DNA from: Mesorhizobium sp. NZP2077
Lineage (GTDB): Bacteria > Pseudomonadota > Alphaproteobacteria > Rhizobiales > Rhizobiaceae
Assembly (NCBI RefSeq): GCF_013170805.1
Contig: NZ_CP051293.1
Location: 1,240,001 to 1,304,000, forward strand
Length of the DNA: 64,000 nt
Reading direction: 5' to 3'
The notes below the pieces were generated by a model, which worked only from the letters and a program-made list of their open reading frames with translations, was not told where the DNA came from and made no database searches. Made by a program: the position numbers and the translations under genes. Below are positions 1 to 10,863 of this stretch, in pieces (the first letter of the stretch is position 1; each line of letters starts with the position of its first letter).

Positions 1-241
1 TGGTGTGGTAATCGGGATGAATAGCGCTCTTCATGGCTCGGTTCCTGGCTTGCCGGCGCGGCTGACGGGCATAAGCCTGCGTCGATGCGCCTCTTTTTAA
101 AACTCGAAGCCGCAGCTATTGAGGAGCCACGGCTTCTAAAACGGTCGGCGAGCCTATACATCAGGCGGAATTGAATCACAAGGCCGCGGCAAGCGCATAT
201 TGCGGCGCATGAAGCCGAAGCGGCTAGAGGAAACAACCGAG

Positions 242-2041
<1,800 letters not shown>

Positions 2042-2056
2042 CCATCCAGAGATGGC

Positions 2057-4026
2057 TCAATTCGCCTCGGTTTCGGCATAGCCGAAATTGTAGCTCCATG
2101 AGGCGTTGTCGCTCATCTTCCTGCGCGACCTCAGATACGAACCGATGTCCTTGGCGGGAACCCGATCGCCGATCGTCTTGAGAAACCAGTCGACCTGGAA
2201 TTCGGTCGGCGTGCTCGACCAGCGCGCCTTGAAGGCGACATAGGGCGTGATCACGTCGTCGGACTTTTCGGGGCCGACAAATGCCGCCTTCAGGTTCCGG
2301 ACGATGCACTGATGGCGCTTGAACATCTGGCTGCCGAGCCAGATCGGCCTGGCCCGGCCAACCATGTCCGGCTCCGGCAGATTGCTGATGCCGACATCCG
2401 CCTTCAGTGGGAAGTTCTTGACGAGATCATCGGCGTCGAGATCATCGGCCGGAAGCGCGTAGGATTCGACCGTCGTGACGACGTTGCCGTCGCGATCGTC
2501 ATGTGCCGACAAGGCGCCATGCTGGTCATTCCGGGATACTGCCGGTTGTAATACTGCAGATAGTCGTCGGCGAGCTTGGTGGCCGATTGCGAAACCAGCC
2601 TGTAGCGCATGGAGTCGGCATCGGCGTCCCGATAGGTCGTGCTGACCGTCAGCTTGAGCGCCTCGCCTTTGAGCTTGGGAAAGTCGAATGCCTCGCTGAC
2701 GAAAGTAGTCGGCTGGAAAAGCTCCTTGCGCTCCATCCTCTCGATCTGTGCCTTGCCGGCGATAACAGGCAAGGCAAAGCCATAGTCGGGCGGAACAAGA
2801 TTTTCGGCCCGGCCTCCCTGCAAATAATTGGTCGCATCGATCCAGTAGGTCTGGCTTTTGATCGTTGCCTTGACGATGACGTGGTCGAAGGCGCGGATCG
2901 TCGGCAGCATGTCGCCAAGCGCCAGTCCGTCGTCGAGGTCGGTCAGGGCCGGCTCGGCCTGGACGCCCAGCCGGCGCAGGCTGTAGGCAAGAAGCACGGC
3001 CTTGTCCTTGCAGTCGCCGAAGCCTGAGGCGATCACGGTGCCGGGGCTGCGGGGAATTTAGGAGCCGCGGCCCATCGACAGGCTTACATAGCGGATGGTG
3101 TCCTGGACCAGCCGCATTGCCTCGATCATCCGGTCTTCCGGCCTGGCGTATCTGGCGGCAATGTCATCGAGCTTCGATGCGAAAGCGGCCGGCAATTCCT
3201 AGTCGAGCCGATAGTAGGGCAACATCGCATCGACAACGTCCTGCCATTTGGCTGTCGAGGAGATCTGGATCGTCGGATAGGTCAGGAAATCCGCCGGCAG
3301 GTTTTCCTCTGATTTGACCGGGGCAGGGTTGACGCTTTGCCAGGTGTAGGATTTCGACGCGCCGTCGGTTTTGACATCAGGCTGGATGTCAGTGCGCACC
3401 TGGCGGATGTTCAAGGGCTGGCTTGCCGGCCATGTCACCTTCTCGCGAATGAGAGCGATGGGTTCGCCCCAGGCCATGGCGACCGAGTGGAAAAACAGAT
3501 CGGCGCCGACGATCGGTGTCCTGACGGTGGTCCGGCCATAGTCGATGATGTCGCCGACACGGACATCGTCGACATTCACATAGGCCGTGAGCCAGCCGTC
3601 GAACAGGCCCTTCTCGGCATCCTTCTCGCGCCGAAATACGTCGAACGTGGCTCGGGGCAGCCGGTCGATGACCACGCCGTCGCGGATGATGTTCAGCCAG
3701 TTCATCGTGACTTGCGACGTCGCCGGGTCGAATTCGAAATTTATGGCGGCGCCGTGCTCGAGCCCGGTGCGGTCGACGATCTTGTAGGCATAGCGGTCGA
3801 AGGCCTCGATGCCACCAGGCCGCTGCCGGATCTGATATTCAGAGACGAGATTGGAGATGCCGCCCTTGATCTGGCTGTCGAAGCGTGGGTCCGCCTTGGG
3901 AAGCTCGACCCTGTCGATCCAGGCGCCAGGGCTGCCCTTGTGAATTTCTGTGTCGGCCATGGCCGGCGCCCAGAAAATCGCGAAGGCAATAAAGATGACA
4001 AGCCGTGTGATCGTAGAAGATGTCAC
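2057..4026 (-). pseudogene. Decayed DUF3857/transglutaminase-like secreted protein
   Basis: Three ORF pieces on the minus strand form one protein. The first carries a signal peptide and a DUF3857 domain. The second holds the transglutaminase core: catalytic Cys in FGDCKDK, His in FDHVIV and Asp in YWIDAT. The third is the C-terminal tail. The first two pieces are in the same frame but separated by two stops: TAG at 3201-3199 after PYYRLD and TAA at 3060-3058 between GRGS and IPRSP. Family context suggests Tyr at both places, so TAC may have become TAG and TAA. A one-base frameshift near 2512 separates the last piece. The start is taken as a GTG at 4026 before the signal peptide; an ATG at 4164 is possible. 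Three lesions argue for a true pseudogene or an error-rich stretch. Confidence 0.8.
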
Positions 4027-4192
4027 CGGAAAGTACCCGCCCTTGTGATCCGCACGCTTCGATCGTCGGATACCACCAGTGATAGAAAAGTAGAGGCAAT
4101 CCTGCAAGATCGTCGCAAGGCGATGACGCGTCCTTGTTGATCGCCGGCTGTTGTCGCCAATCACCCAAATCGGGACGGCACGATGGTCGATC

Positions 4193-5677
4193 TCATGCGC
4201 CGTAGCGTTGCTTCAGGTGATTGACAAAATACACCGCGTTGAGTTTTTCGCCGGTGGCGCGCTCGAGCAGGTCCGGCGTCGACCAGCGCGACCCCTGTGA
4301 CCATATCTTCTTGCGGCGCCAGTCGTTGATATCCGCGAAATTCCCTTTCGCCAGGTCGTCGTCGGCGGCAGGATGCTCGCGCGTCAGCGCGGCCCATTGC
4401 TGCGCCGCCATCATCGCGCCCAGCGTGTAGGACGGGAAGTAGCCGAAGGCGGCACCCGGCCAATGCACGTCCTGCATCGGCCCGTCGGCCGGATTGTCGA
4501 TGGTCGAGAGGCCGAGATAGTCGCGCATCTTGGCGTCCCAGGCTTCGGGGAGATCAGCCACCTCCAGCCGGCCCGAGACCAGTTCCTGCTCCAGCTCGTA
4601 GCGCAGGATGACATGCAGCGGATAGGTCACCTCGTCGGCGTCGACGCGGATCAGGCCGCGCTCGACGCGATGCACATGCGGCAGCAGATCGTCGAGCGAC
4701 CAGGCCTCGCCGAGATGCTTTTCCACCACCGGCAGCGCCCAGCGCCAGAAGGCGGGATTGCGGCCGACCTGCTTTTCGACGAACAGGCTCTGGCTTTCGT
4801 GCACGGCCATGCCGCGCGCCTTGCCGAGCGGCCAGTGCGACCACGCCTTCGGCAGGTTCTGTTCGTACAGCGCGTGGCCGGTCTCGTGCAGCACGCCCAT
4901 CAGCGCCGACAGGAAATCCGATGTCTTGTAGCGGGTGGTGATACGCACGTCGCTGGGCACGCCGCCGCAGAAGGGATGGTGCGACACCGACAGCGAGCCG
5001 TGCGTCAGGTCGAAACCGACCGCCGCCATCATGGCAAGGCCGAGTTCGCGCTGCTTGTCGATCGCATAGGTGCCCGAAAGCGGCTTTAGCGGATGCTTGC
5101 GCAGCCGCGCTTCCTGGATCGCCAGCGCCTCCGGCACGAAGCCTTTGAGGAAGGCTTTCAGGTCGGCAAAGACGGGGGTGATGTCGGCGGTGCGGTTACC
5201 GGGGTCGAATTGCTCCATCAGCGCATCGTAGGGGGCGAGGCCGAGCACGTCGGAGCGCAGAGCCGCTTCTTCGCGCACCAGCGCCACCACGCCCTCGAGC
5301 GCGGGCTGGAAGCCTACCCAATCGTTCTTGGCGCGCAGGTCGCGCCACAGCTGCTCGCAACGCATGCGCGCCGTCGTCTGGCGTTCGACGAATTCGACCG
5401 GCAGGCAGGTCAGGTTTGTGTACTGCCGCCGCAGTTCGGTGAGTGCCGCGCGCTGCTCATCGTCGAGCGCCTCGCCTTCGGCGGCGGCGATCCAGTCGGC
5501 GATTTCCGGTGCAGTTGCCCTGGTGTGGTACATGCCGGCCAGTGCCGCCATCGCCTCGGCACGCTTCTCGCCGCCGCCGACGGCCATATGCGTCGCCTCA
5601 TCGGCGCCGAGAATGGCCAGTGCATGCTCAAGTGCTTCGAGCTTGTGGCCGAGGTCGTCGAGTTTCTGAAAGGACAT
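4193..5677 (-). CDS. Carboxypeptidase Taq family metallopeptidase (M32)
   Basis: Zinc carboxypeptidase of about 494 residues, the usual length of family M32, which removes C-terminal residues from peptides in the cytoplasm. The zinc motif HETGH lies near residues 264-268 (LHETGHALYEQ). The family stretch GGVPSDVRITTRY precedes it and the conserved DEVTYPLH comes later. The start is the ATG at 5677 (MSFQKLDD); an upstream in-frame extension to 5734 has no support. No signal peptide or membrane segment is seen. The promoter side carries a palindromic repeat at 5740-5843. Confidence 0.92.
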   Translation of the reverse strand: MSFQKLDDLGHKLEALEHALAILGADEATHMAVGGGEKRAEAMAALAGMYHTRATAPEIADWIAAAEGEALDDEQRAALTELRRQYTNLTCLPVEFVERQTTARMRCEQLWRDLRAKNDWVGFQPALEGVVALVREEAALRSDVLGLAPYDALMEQFDPGNRTADITPVFADLKAFLKGFVPEALAIQEARLRKHPLKPLSGTYAIDKQRELGLAMMAAVGFDLTHGSLSVSHHPFCGGVPSDVRITTRYKTSDFLSALMGVLHETGHALYEQNLPKAWSHWPLGKARGMAVHESQSLFVEKQVGRNPAFWRWALPVVEKHLGEAWSLDDLLPHVHRVERGLIRVDADEVTYPLHVILRYELEQELVSGRLEVADLPEAWDAKMRDYLGLSTIDNPADGPMQDVHWPGAAFGYFPSYTLGAMMAAQQWAALTREHPAADDDLAKGNFADINDWRRKKIWSQGSRWSTPDLLERATGEKLNAVYFVNHLKQRYGA

Positions 5678-5739
5678 GGCGGCTTCCGTGATTGAGGACG
5701 GCGCGAAAAGACACCAACGCAAAAGCGTTGGCAACCCTC

Positions 5740-5843
5740 GGAGCAGTTTACCGTTTCACGGAAACGGCAAACCGCTCCGCCTCTTTATTTTGGCGCAATT
5801 CCGGACGGAAAACCGCTTCACACTTTTCCTGGAATTGCTCTAG
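5740..5843 (-). repeat. About 104-base composite palindromic repeat, copy 1
   Basis: Two adjoining palindromes. The first runs from GGAGCAGTTTACCG to CGGCAAACCGCTCC; the second from GCAATTCCGG to CCTGGAATTGC, ending in CTAG. The reverse complement matches the sequence at 36529-36635 along its whole length with scattered differences, so the two are copies of one element in opposite orientation. There is no ORF. This resembles the short intergenic mosaic elements known from Rhizobiales. A separate hairpin, CCAACGC-aaaa-GCGTTGG, lies just before it at 5714-5731. Confidence 0.75.
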
Positions 5844-5920
5844 ACGCCATCCGGCAGATGCACCTTGCGCAGGCGATGCCACACATGAAATGCTGCCAGT
5901 GACGCATCAAGGGGGAGCAC

Positions 5921-6274
5921 ATGATCGGCAACATCCTGGTCGGGCTGGTGGCCTTGATCCATGCCTATATCGTCTATCTCGAGATGGTGCTGTGGGACAC
6001 GCCGCGCGGACACAAGGCCTTCAACCTGACGACGGAATTCGCCAGAGCTTCGAAGGTGCTAGCCGCCAATCAGGGCCTTTACAACGGATTTCTCGCCGCC
6101 GGCCTGATCTGGGGGCTTTATCTCGGTGCCGCCGGTTTTCAGGTCAAGGTTTTCTTCCTGTTGTGCGTGGCCATTGCCGGCCTCTACGGCGCGGCGACGG
6201 TGGGGCGAAAAATCCTCTTCATCCAGACCGTGCCGGCGGTGGTCGCCCTGATCGCGGTCTGGTTCGGTTGGTGA
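5921..6274 (+). CDS. DUF1304 family small membrane protein
   Basis: Protein of 117 residues with about four membrane helices. The opening GNILVGLVALIHAYIVYLEM and the following WDTPRGHKAFNL agree with DUF1304 inner-membrane proteins, whose biochemical role is not established. The ATG at 5921 follows a GGGGAGC ribosome-binding stretch. It is isolated between a repeat-bearing intergenic region and a convergent small gene, so the neighbourhood gives no functional hint. Confidence 0.8.
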   Translation: MIGNILVGLVALIHAYIVYLEMVLWDTPRGHKAFNLTTEFARASKVLAANQGLYNGFLAAGLIWGLYLGAAGFQVKVFFLLCVAIAGLYGAATVGRKILFIQTVPAVVALIAVWFGW

Positions 6275-6351
6275 AAAAGGACGCCCGCGGGATTGGGGTC
6301 CCGAAGGCGCCAGGTGGTCCCTTCCTGTCGGACCTTTCCAGATGGGCTGCC

Positions 6352-6780
6352 TCAGCCGTTCGGATAGCTTCCGCCGTCGGAGCCGCCACCCATCGGGAAA
6401 CCGCTGCCGGTGTCGACCCGCAAGCGCTGGTCGACATTGTCGAGATGACGCAGCAGGTCATGGTATTGCGCGGCCGGGATCCTGCCGTGATCGGACGCGG
6501 CAATCTTCTCGGCGGTCCGGCTGATCTGGTTGGTGCGCATTTCCAGGTGTTCCGCCACGGCCGGGGTGATGTTGTTGGCCTGCCTGGCGTCGACGATGCC
6601 CTGGCGGACGCCTTGAGCCTGTTCAATGAGAGCCTCGACACGCTGCCCCGTCAAGTCGCTCGGGGTGGTCGGGTCGAGAACGCCTCTGTTATGACTCGCG
6701 GCATAGGCGCCGGTGAGCGGAATGGCGATCAAGAATGCGGTCAGTGTTGCAGTTCTTAGCGAGGGTGGAAAAGAGCGCAT
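6352..6780 (-). CDS. Small secreted protein of unknown function
   Basis: Protein of 142 residues starting MRSFPPSLRTATLTAFLIAIPLTGAYA, read as a Sec signal peptide cleaved after about residue 28. The mature part is hydrophilic and mostly helical in appearance (LTGQRVEALIEQAQGVRQGI, then HLEMRTNQISRTAEKI) and ends in a Gly-rich tail. There are no cysteines and no recognised catalytic motif. I do not recognise the family; a periplasmic location is inferred from the leader only. It is convergent with the DUF1304 gene. Confidence 0.6.
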   Translation of the reverse strand: MRSFPPSLRTATLTAFLIAIPLTGAYAASHNRGVLDPTTPSDLTGQRVEALIEQAQGVRQGIVDARQANNITPAVAEHLEMRTNQISRTAEKIAASDHGRIPAAQYHDLLRHLDNVDQRLRVDTGSGFPMGGGSDGGSYPNG

Positions 6781-7026
6781 CGTCGCGTCTCCTCTGAAGA
6801 GGAAGGCGGCTGTTCTTCGCCTGCCTTCCAGCCGCGGGCCGTCCGGTTCCGTCGTGTCGCGATGGGAGGTATCGCCGGCGGTTCTCGGCCCTGCGCAGCA
6901 AGCTAGGAGCGCTCCGGCGTGAAGTGTAATTAAAAAAAGATAATCTTTTCAGGCATTGCCGGCTTTGGCCTGCGCCCTAGAGTTGAGCCGACGAACAAGT
7001 TCGCGTGACTTCGCCGCGATGATGGA

Positions 7027-8058
7027 TCACCGTTCGGTGAGCTTCAGTTCAATGCGGCGGTTCTTGTTGCGCGCTTCGTCGGTGTCGGCGGGATCGAGCG
7101 GCTGGAACTCGCCGAAGCCGGCGGCGACCAGCCGGTTGGCCGGCACGCCGTTCTCGATCAAGAACTTGACCACCGAGGTCGAACGCGCCGTCGACAGTTC
7201 CCAATTGTCGCGGTAACGGCCGGTGCCGGAGAGCGGCTTGTTGTCGGTGTGGCCGTCGACGCGCAGCACCCAGTTGATTTCGGGCGGGATCTCCTTCTGC
7301 AGTTCGATGATGGCGTCGGCGAGCTTTTTCATCTCGACCTTGCCGGCATCGTTGATCACCTCGGACCCGGTCGGGAACAGCACTTCCGACTGGAAGACGA
7401 AGCGGTCGCCGACAATGCGGATGTTTTCGCGGTCGGCGAGAATCTCGCGCAGACGCCCGAAGAAGTCGGAGCGGTAACGGTTCAATTCCTGCACGCGCTG
7501 CGCAAGCGCCACGTTCAGCCGGCGGCCGAGATCGGCGATCTTGGTGTTGGAATCGCGGTCGCGGGTTTCCGATACGTTGAGCGCATCCTCGAGCGCTCCG
7601 ATCTGCTTGCGCAGTGCCGCGATCTGCTGGTTGAGGATTTCGACCTGGCTCAGCGCCTGCTGGCTGATCTGGCGCTGGTTGTCGAGTTCGCCGCCTAGTT
7701 CCACGGCCCGCTGGGTGGCGGCGTCGCCGGCGCCGGCGCCTTGCGCCAGCAACTGTTCGAGCCGGCTCTTCTCCGCCTCCGCCGCCGATAGCGACGCCTG
7801 CAGATTGGCGAGCGAATCGTCCTTGTCCTGCGCCGTCGAGCGCTCCAGCGCCAGAAGCTGCGTCAGTTCATTGATCTGCGAGTTGAGGCGTGTGAGCGCT
7901 GTATCCTTGCCGGAGAGTTCGCGGCCGAGCAGGAACTGCGCCAGCACGAAGACGGTGAGCAGGAACATGATGGCGAGCAGCAGCGTCGACAGCGCGTCGA
8001 CAAAGCCTGGCCAGTAGTCGATGCGGCGATCGGCACGTCTGCCCCTGGCGAGCGCCAT
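7027..8058 (-). CDS. OmpA/MotB-like peptidoglycan-binding protein with one N-terminal membrane anchor
   Basis: Protein of 343 residues: a basic N-terminus, one membrane helix (FVDALSTLLLAIMFLLTVF, about residues 19-45), a long coiled coil (about 50-180), and a C-terminal OmpA-like peptidoglycan-binding domain with VDGHTDNKPL and RLVAAGFGEFQPL. This is the MotB plan. However, the ExbB-like partner, the long coiled coil and the lack of flagellar neighbours suggest a non-flagellar envelope motor. The upstream gene ends two bases away, so the pair is cotranscribed. The Asp in the membrane helix (FVDAL) is a plausible proton-path residue. Confidence 0.82.
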   Translation of the reverse strand: MALARGRRADRRIDYWPGFVDALSTLLLAIMFLLTVFVLAQFLLGRELSGKDTALTRLNSQINELTQLLALERSTAQDKDDSLANLQASLSAAEAEKSRLEQLLAQGAGAGDAATQRAVELGGELDNQRQISQQALSQVEILNQQIAALRKQIGALEDALNVSETRDRDSNTKIADLGRRLNVALAQRVQELNRYRSDFFGRLREILADRENIRIVGDRFVFQSEVLFPTGSEVINDAGKVEMKKLADAIIELQKEIPPEINWVLRVDGHTDNKPLSGTGRYRDNWELSTARSTSVVKFLIENGVPANRLVAAGFGEFQPLDPADTDEARNKNRRIELKLTER

Positions 8059-8059
8059 G

Positions 8060-9178
8060 TCAGTGCACCCCGGGCTTCTTCAGGGCTTCGGCGATCTTTT
8101 CCAGCGTGTTGCGCATCGCCTTCTGCTCATCGGACTGGGCCTCGACCCAGTCGCGCATGATCTGCTGCTCGGAGCGCATGTTCTTGACCAGGCCGGAAAT
8201 GCCGTCGGCGAGATTGGCCATGGCGGTGGCGACGCGCGGATTGGAGCCGCCGCCATTCTCCTGCATGCTGCGCAGCCGTTCCGACAGCACACGGATCTCG
8301 TCGGAGGATTCGGTCTTGGCCGGGTCGGAGACGACGATGTCGGACGACAGGTCCGTGACCGAGGACAGCCAGTTCTCAAGCTCGGTGTAGAAGCGGGTCT
8401 GGGCGCGGCCCGCCTGCAGGTCGAGGAAGCCGAGGACAAGCGAGCCCGACAGACCGAACAGCGAGGACGAGAAGGCCGTGCCCATGCCGGCCAGCGGCGC
8501 CGACAGGCCCTGCTTCAGCGAATCGAGCACCGCCGCCGCGTCACCCGTGCCGGGGTCGAGCGATTCAATGGTCTCGCGGATCGAGCCGATCGTGTTCAAC
8601 AGGCCCCAGAAGGTACCGAGCAGGCCGAGGAACACCAGCAGGCCGACGAGATAGCGCGAGGTGTCGCGGCTCTCGTCGAGGCGCGTGGCGATGGAATCGA
8701 GCATGGTGCGCATCGAACTGGTCGAAAAGGCCGTCGCGGAGGAGCGGCCGATCATCGCCTTCATCGGCGCCAGCAGAACCGGCTCTGTTGTCTCGGAGCC
8801 GGCACGGAAGGAGTTGACCCAGCGCACCTCGCGAAACAGCCGCCCGACCTGGGCAAAGGCGAGCAGGATGCCGACCACGAGCACGCCGACGATCAGGCCG
8901 TTGAGCCCGGGATTGCTGCCAAAGGCGGTCGAGATCTGGCGGGTCAGGATGGCGGCAATGAAGGCGACGATGGCCAGGAAGATAACCATGGTCAGCAGGA
9001 AGACCTGCGGACTCGACAGTTTATGCGGATCGTAGATCAGGACGTCGGAGCGCCTGCCTATGCCGAAGGATCTGAGAAAAGCCATCCGTGCCCCGTTTCC
9101 GATGCCGCCGATCACGTAGATGGCGACTCTAAACGGAATTGTGACCAAATTGAATGGCGCTTGGCAATATTGCCACAC
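8060..9178 (-). CDS. MotA/TolQ/ExbB-type proton channel family protein
   Basis: Protein of 372 residues with several membrane helices. The central GLLGTFWGLLNTIGSIRETI and the later LAGMGTAFSSSLFGLSGSL are the conserved helices of the MotA/TolQ/ExbB channel. With the OmpA/MotB-like protein immediately downstream it would form an ion-driven complex spanning from inner membrane to peptidoglycan. It is longer than ExbB or TolQ (about 230 residues), with an extra N-terminal part and a C-terminal helical tail. The ATG at 9178 gives MWQYCQAPFNLV; a later Met such as MAFLRSF remains possible. Confidence 0.82.
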   Translation of the reverse strand: MWQYCQAPFNLVTIPFRVAIYVIGGIGNGARMAFLRSFGIGRRSDVLIYDPHKLSSPQVFLLTMVIFLAIVAFIAAILTRQISTAFGSNPGLNGLIVGVLVVGILLAFAQVGRLFREVRWVNSFRAGSETTEPVLLAPMKAMIGRSSATAFSTSSMRTMLDSIATRLDESRDTSRYLVGLLVFLGLLGTFWGLLNTIGSIRETIESLDPGTGDAAAVLDSLKQGLSAPLAGMGTAFSSSLFGLSGSLVLGFLDLQAGRAQTRFYTELENWLSSVTDLSSDIVVSDPAKTESSDEIRVLSERLRSMQENGGGSNPRVATAMANLADGISGLVKNMRSEQQIMRDWVEAQSDEQKAMRNTLEKIAEALKKPGVH

Positions 9179-9190
9179 CGATAGTCGTTG

Positions 9191-9877
9191 TCAGAGACGA
9201 TTGATGACCAGACAGTCGACCATGGCCGCCAGATGCAGGCCGGCGCCGGTGACGACGAAGCCATGCCACAGCGCATTGTGGAAGCGCAGCCCCTTCCAGG
9301 CGAAGAAAATGACACCGCAGGAATAGACGACGCCACCGGCGATGATGAGCGCAAGCGATGTCGTCGGCAGGGTCTGGACAAGGGGCTTTGCCAGAATGAT
9401 GCCACTCCAGCCGATGGCGAGGTAGAAGACAACAGCCAGCCGGTCGAAGCGGCCGGGGAAAAACACTTTTATGGCGATGCCCATGGCGGCCGCTGCCCAC
9501 ACCAGGACGATCATCCAGCTGGCCAATGGCGAGCCATCGAGCTGGGCAAGAAAGGGCGTGTAGGTGGCGGCGATCAGGAGATAGATCGCGGCGTGGTCGA
9601 AGCGCCGCAAGACCCATTTCGCCGGCGACGTCACCGGCCAGAGATTGTAGGTCATCGATACCGACAGCACGGTAAGCAGCGAAACGACATAGAAGGCGGC
9701 GGCGATATATTCGCCAGGCCCGACCCGAAACGCCGCCAGCGCCAGCAGCGCCGAGCCGGCCGCGATCGCCAGCACGATGCCGACGGCATGCACAACGCCG
9801 TCGGCGATCATCTCCGCACGGGAATAGTGCCAGCGCCCGACAAAGGGGATTTCGAGTTGCGGCGGTGTGTTCGTCAT
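9191..9877 (-). CDS. Haemolysin III / PAQR family membrane protein
   Basis: Protein of 228 residues with seven predicted membrane helices. The start EIPFVGRWHYSRAEMIADGVVHAVG gives the first conserved His region, DHAAIYLLIAATYTPF the central motif, and WHGFVVTGAGLHLAAM the C-terminal His pair. These are the metal-binding signature positions of the PAQR/haemolysin III family (YqfA-like). True haemolysin activity is not expected. It is encoded next to, and in the same direction as, the ExbB/OmpA pair. Confidence 0.88.
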   Translation of the reverse strand: MTNTPPQLEIPFVGRWHYSRAEMIADGVVHAVGIVLAIAAGSALLALAAFRVGPGEYIAAAFYVVSLLTVLSVSMTYNLWPVTSPAKWVLRRFDHAAIYLLIAATYTPFLAQLDGSPLASWMIVLVWAAAAMGIAIKVFFPGRFDRLAVVFYLAIGWSGIILAKPLVQTLPTTSLALIIAGGVVYSCGVIFFAWKGLRFHNALWHGFVVTGAGLHLAAMVDCLVINRL

Positions 9878-9975
9878 CTCACGTCCTGCGTCACCTCTAT
9901 CTGGGTAGCCGCCGGACAGTATTTCAAGCTTTGGTTGCGGTTTTGCGACTGCGGCCCTTCAGCGCGCCGTACCTG

Positions 9976-10776
9976 TCAGCGTGCCGAGAGAGGCTTCTTC
10001 ACGGCCTTCAGCAAAGCGCGCTGGATGACCTCGTTGCCGGCGACCACCGAGCCGTTGTCGAGCATGTCCTGTCCGCCGTCCATGTCCGAGACGAAACCAC
10101 CGGCTTCGCGGATCAAGAGCAGGCCGGCAGCGATGTCCCAGGCCGACAGCCCGGTTTCCCAGAAGCCGTCCATGCGGCCGGCGGCGACATAGGCAAGATC
10201 GAGCGCGGCGGAGCCGAGACGGCGCACGCCCGAGACCTCGGCCATGACGTTGCGCAATTCGACGAGGAAATTGCCATGGTGGCCGCGTCCCAGATGCGGC
10301 ATGCCGCAGCCGATCACCGTGTCGACCAGCTTGATGCGGCCGGCGACGCGCAGCCGGCGGTCGTTCATGAAGGCGCCGCCGCCGCGCTCGGTCGTATAGA
10401 GCTCGTCCATTGCCGGATTATAGATCACGCCGGCAACGATCTGGCCCTGGCGCTCTAGGGCGATCGAGACGGCGAAGAGCGGAATGCCGTGCAGGAAATT
10501 GGTGGTGCCGTCGAGCGGGTCGACGATCCAGCGATGCTGGCTGTCGTCGCCTTCCACCACGCCGCGCTCTTCCATCAGGAAGCTATAGCCCGGGCGCGCC
10601 TTCGACAATTCGGCAAACAGAATGTCCTCGGCCTTGCGGTCGGCCTGGCTGACATAGTCGCCCGGACCCTTCAAAGAGACCTGCAGGTTCTGGACCTCGC
10701 CGAAGTCGCGCGACAGCGAGCGGCCGGCCTTCATTGCGGCCTGGACCATGACGTTGAGAAGGGCTGAGCGTGCCAT
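9976..10776 (-). CDS. suhB: Inositol-1-monophosphatase family protein
   Basis: Protein of 266 residues that hydrolyses inositol or related sugar monophosphates with Mg2+. Metal-binding motifs are all present: MEERG near residue 70, WIVDPLDGTTNF at about 85-96, and WDIAAGLLLIREAGG at about 210-225. The start is ATG 10776 (MARSALLNVM), since the upstream extension runs through a palindromic repeat. SuhB proteins also modulate rRNA transcription in E. coli; whether that applies here is unknown. Confidence 0.9.
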   Translation of the reverse strand: MARSALLNVMVQAAMKAGRSLSRDFGEVQNLQVSLKGPGDYVSQADRKAEDILFAELSKARPGYSFLMEERGVVEGDDSQHRWIVDPLDGTTNFLHGIPLFAVSIALERQGQIVAGVIYNPAMDELYTTERGGGAFMNDRRLRVAGRIKLVDTVIGCGMPHLGRGHHGNFLVELRNVMAEVSGVRRLGSAALDLAYVAAGRMDGFWETGLSAWDIAAGLLLIREAGGFVSDMDGGQDMLDNGSVVAGNEVIQRALLKAVKKPLSAR

Positions 10777-10811
10777 TGTGTGTCTTCCTGTACCCGCATT
10801 AAACTCTGTCT

Positions 10812-10863
10812 TGATGCATGTCGGTGACCCAAAACCGGGGCCACTTTTGGGCGACATGCATCA
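10812..10863. repeat. 52-base palindromic repeat between suhB and efp
   Basis: Perfect 11-base inverted ends (TGATGCATGTC and GACATGCATCA) enclose an inner palindrome around CCAAAACCGGGGCCACTTTTGG. The same core, CCAAAACCGGG-CCACTTTTGG flanked by CATGTC and GACATG, recurs at 33036-33083. The right end supplies the TGA stop codon of efp (10863-10861). Confidence 0.75.

Noticed and set aside
1..241. Possible gene or RNA at the left edge
   Set aside because: No ORF with a ribosome site, no hairpin-T-run and no tRNA fold was seen; it is probably just the upstream region of the ABC transporter gene.
2404..3036. Middle piece of the transglutaminase-like sequence as an independent short gene
   Set aside because: Its GTG start falls inside the core domain and the upstream part continues in the same frame past a stop, so it is a fragment of a broken gene.
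8021..9184. Plus-strand ORF of 387 codons opposite the ExbB-like gene
   Set aside because: Composition and lack of motifs mark it as the complement of a GC-rich gene; the minus-strand product is a clear family member.
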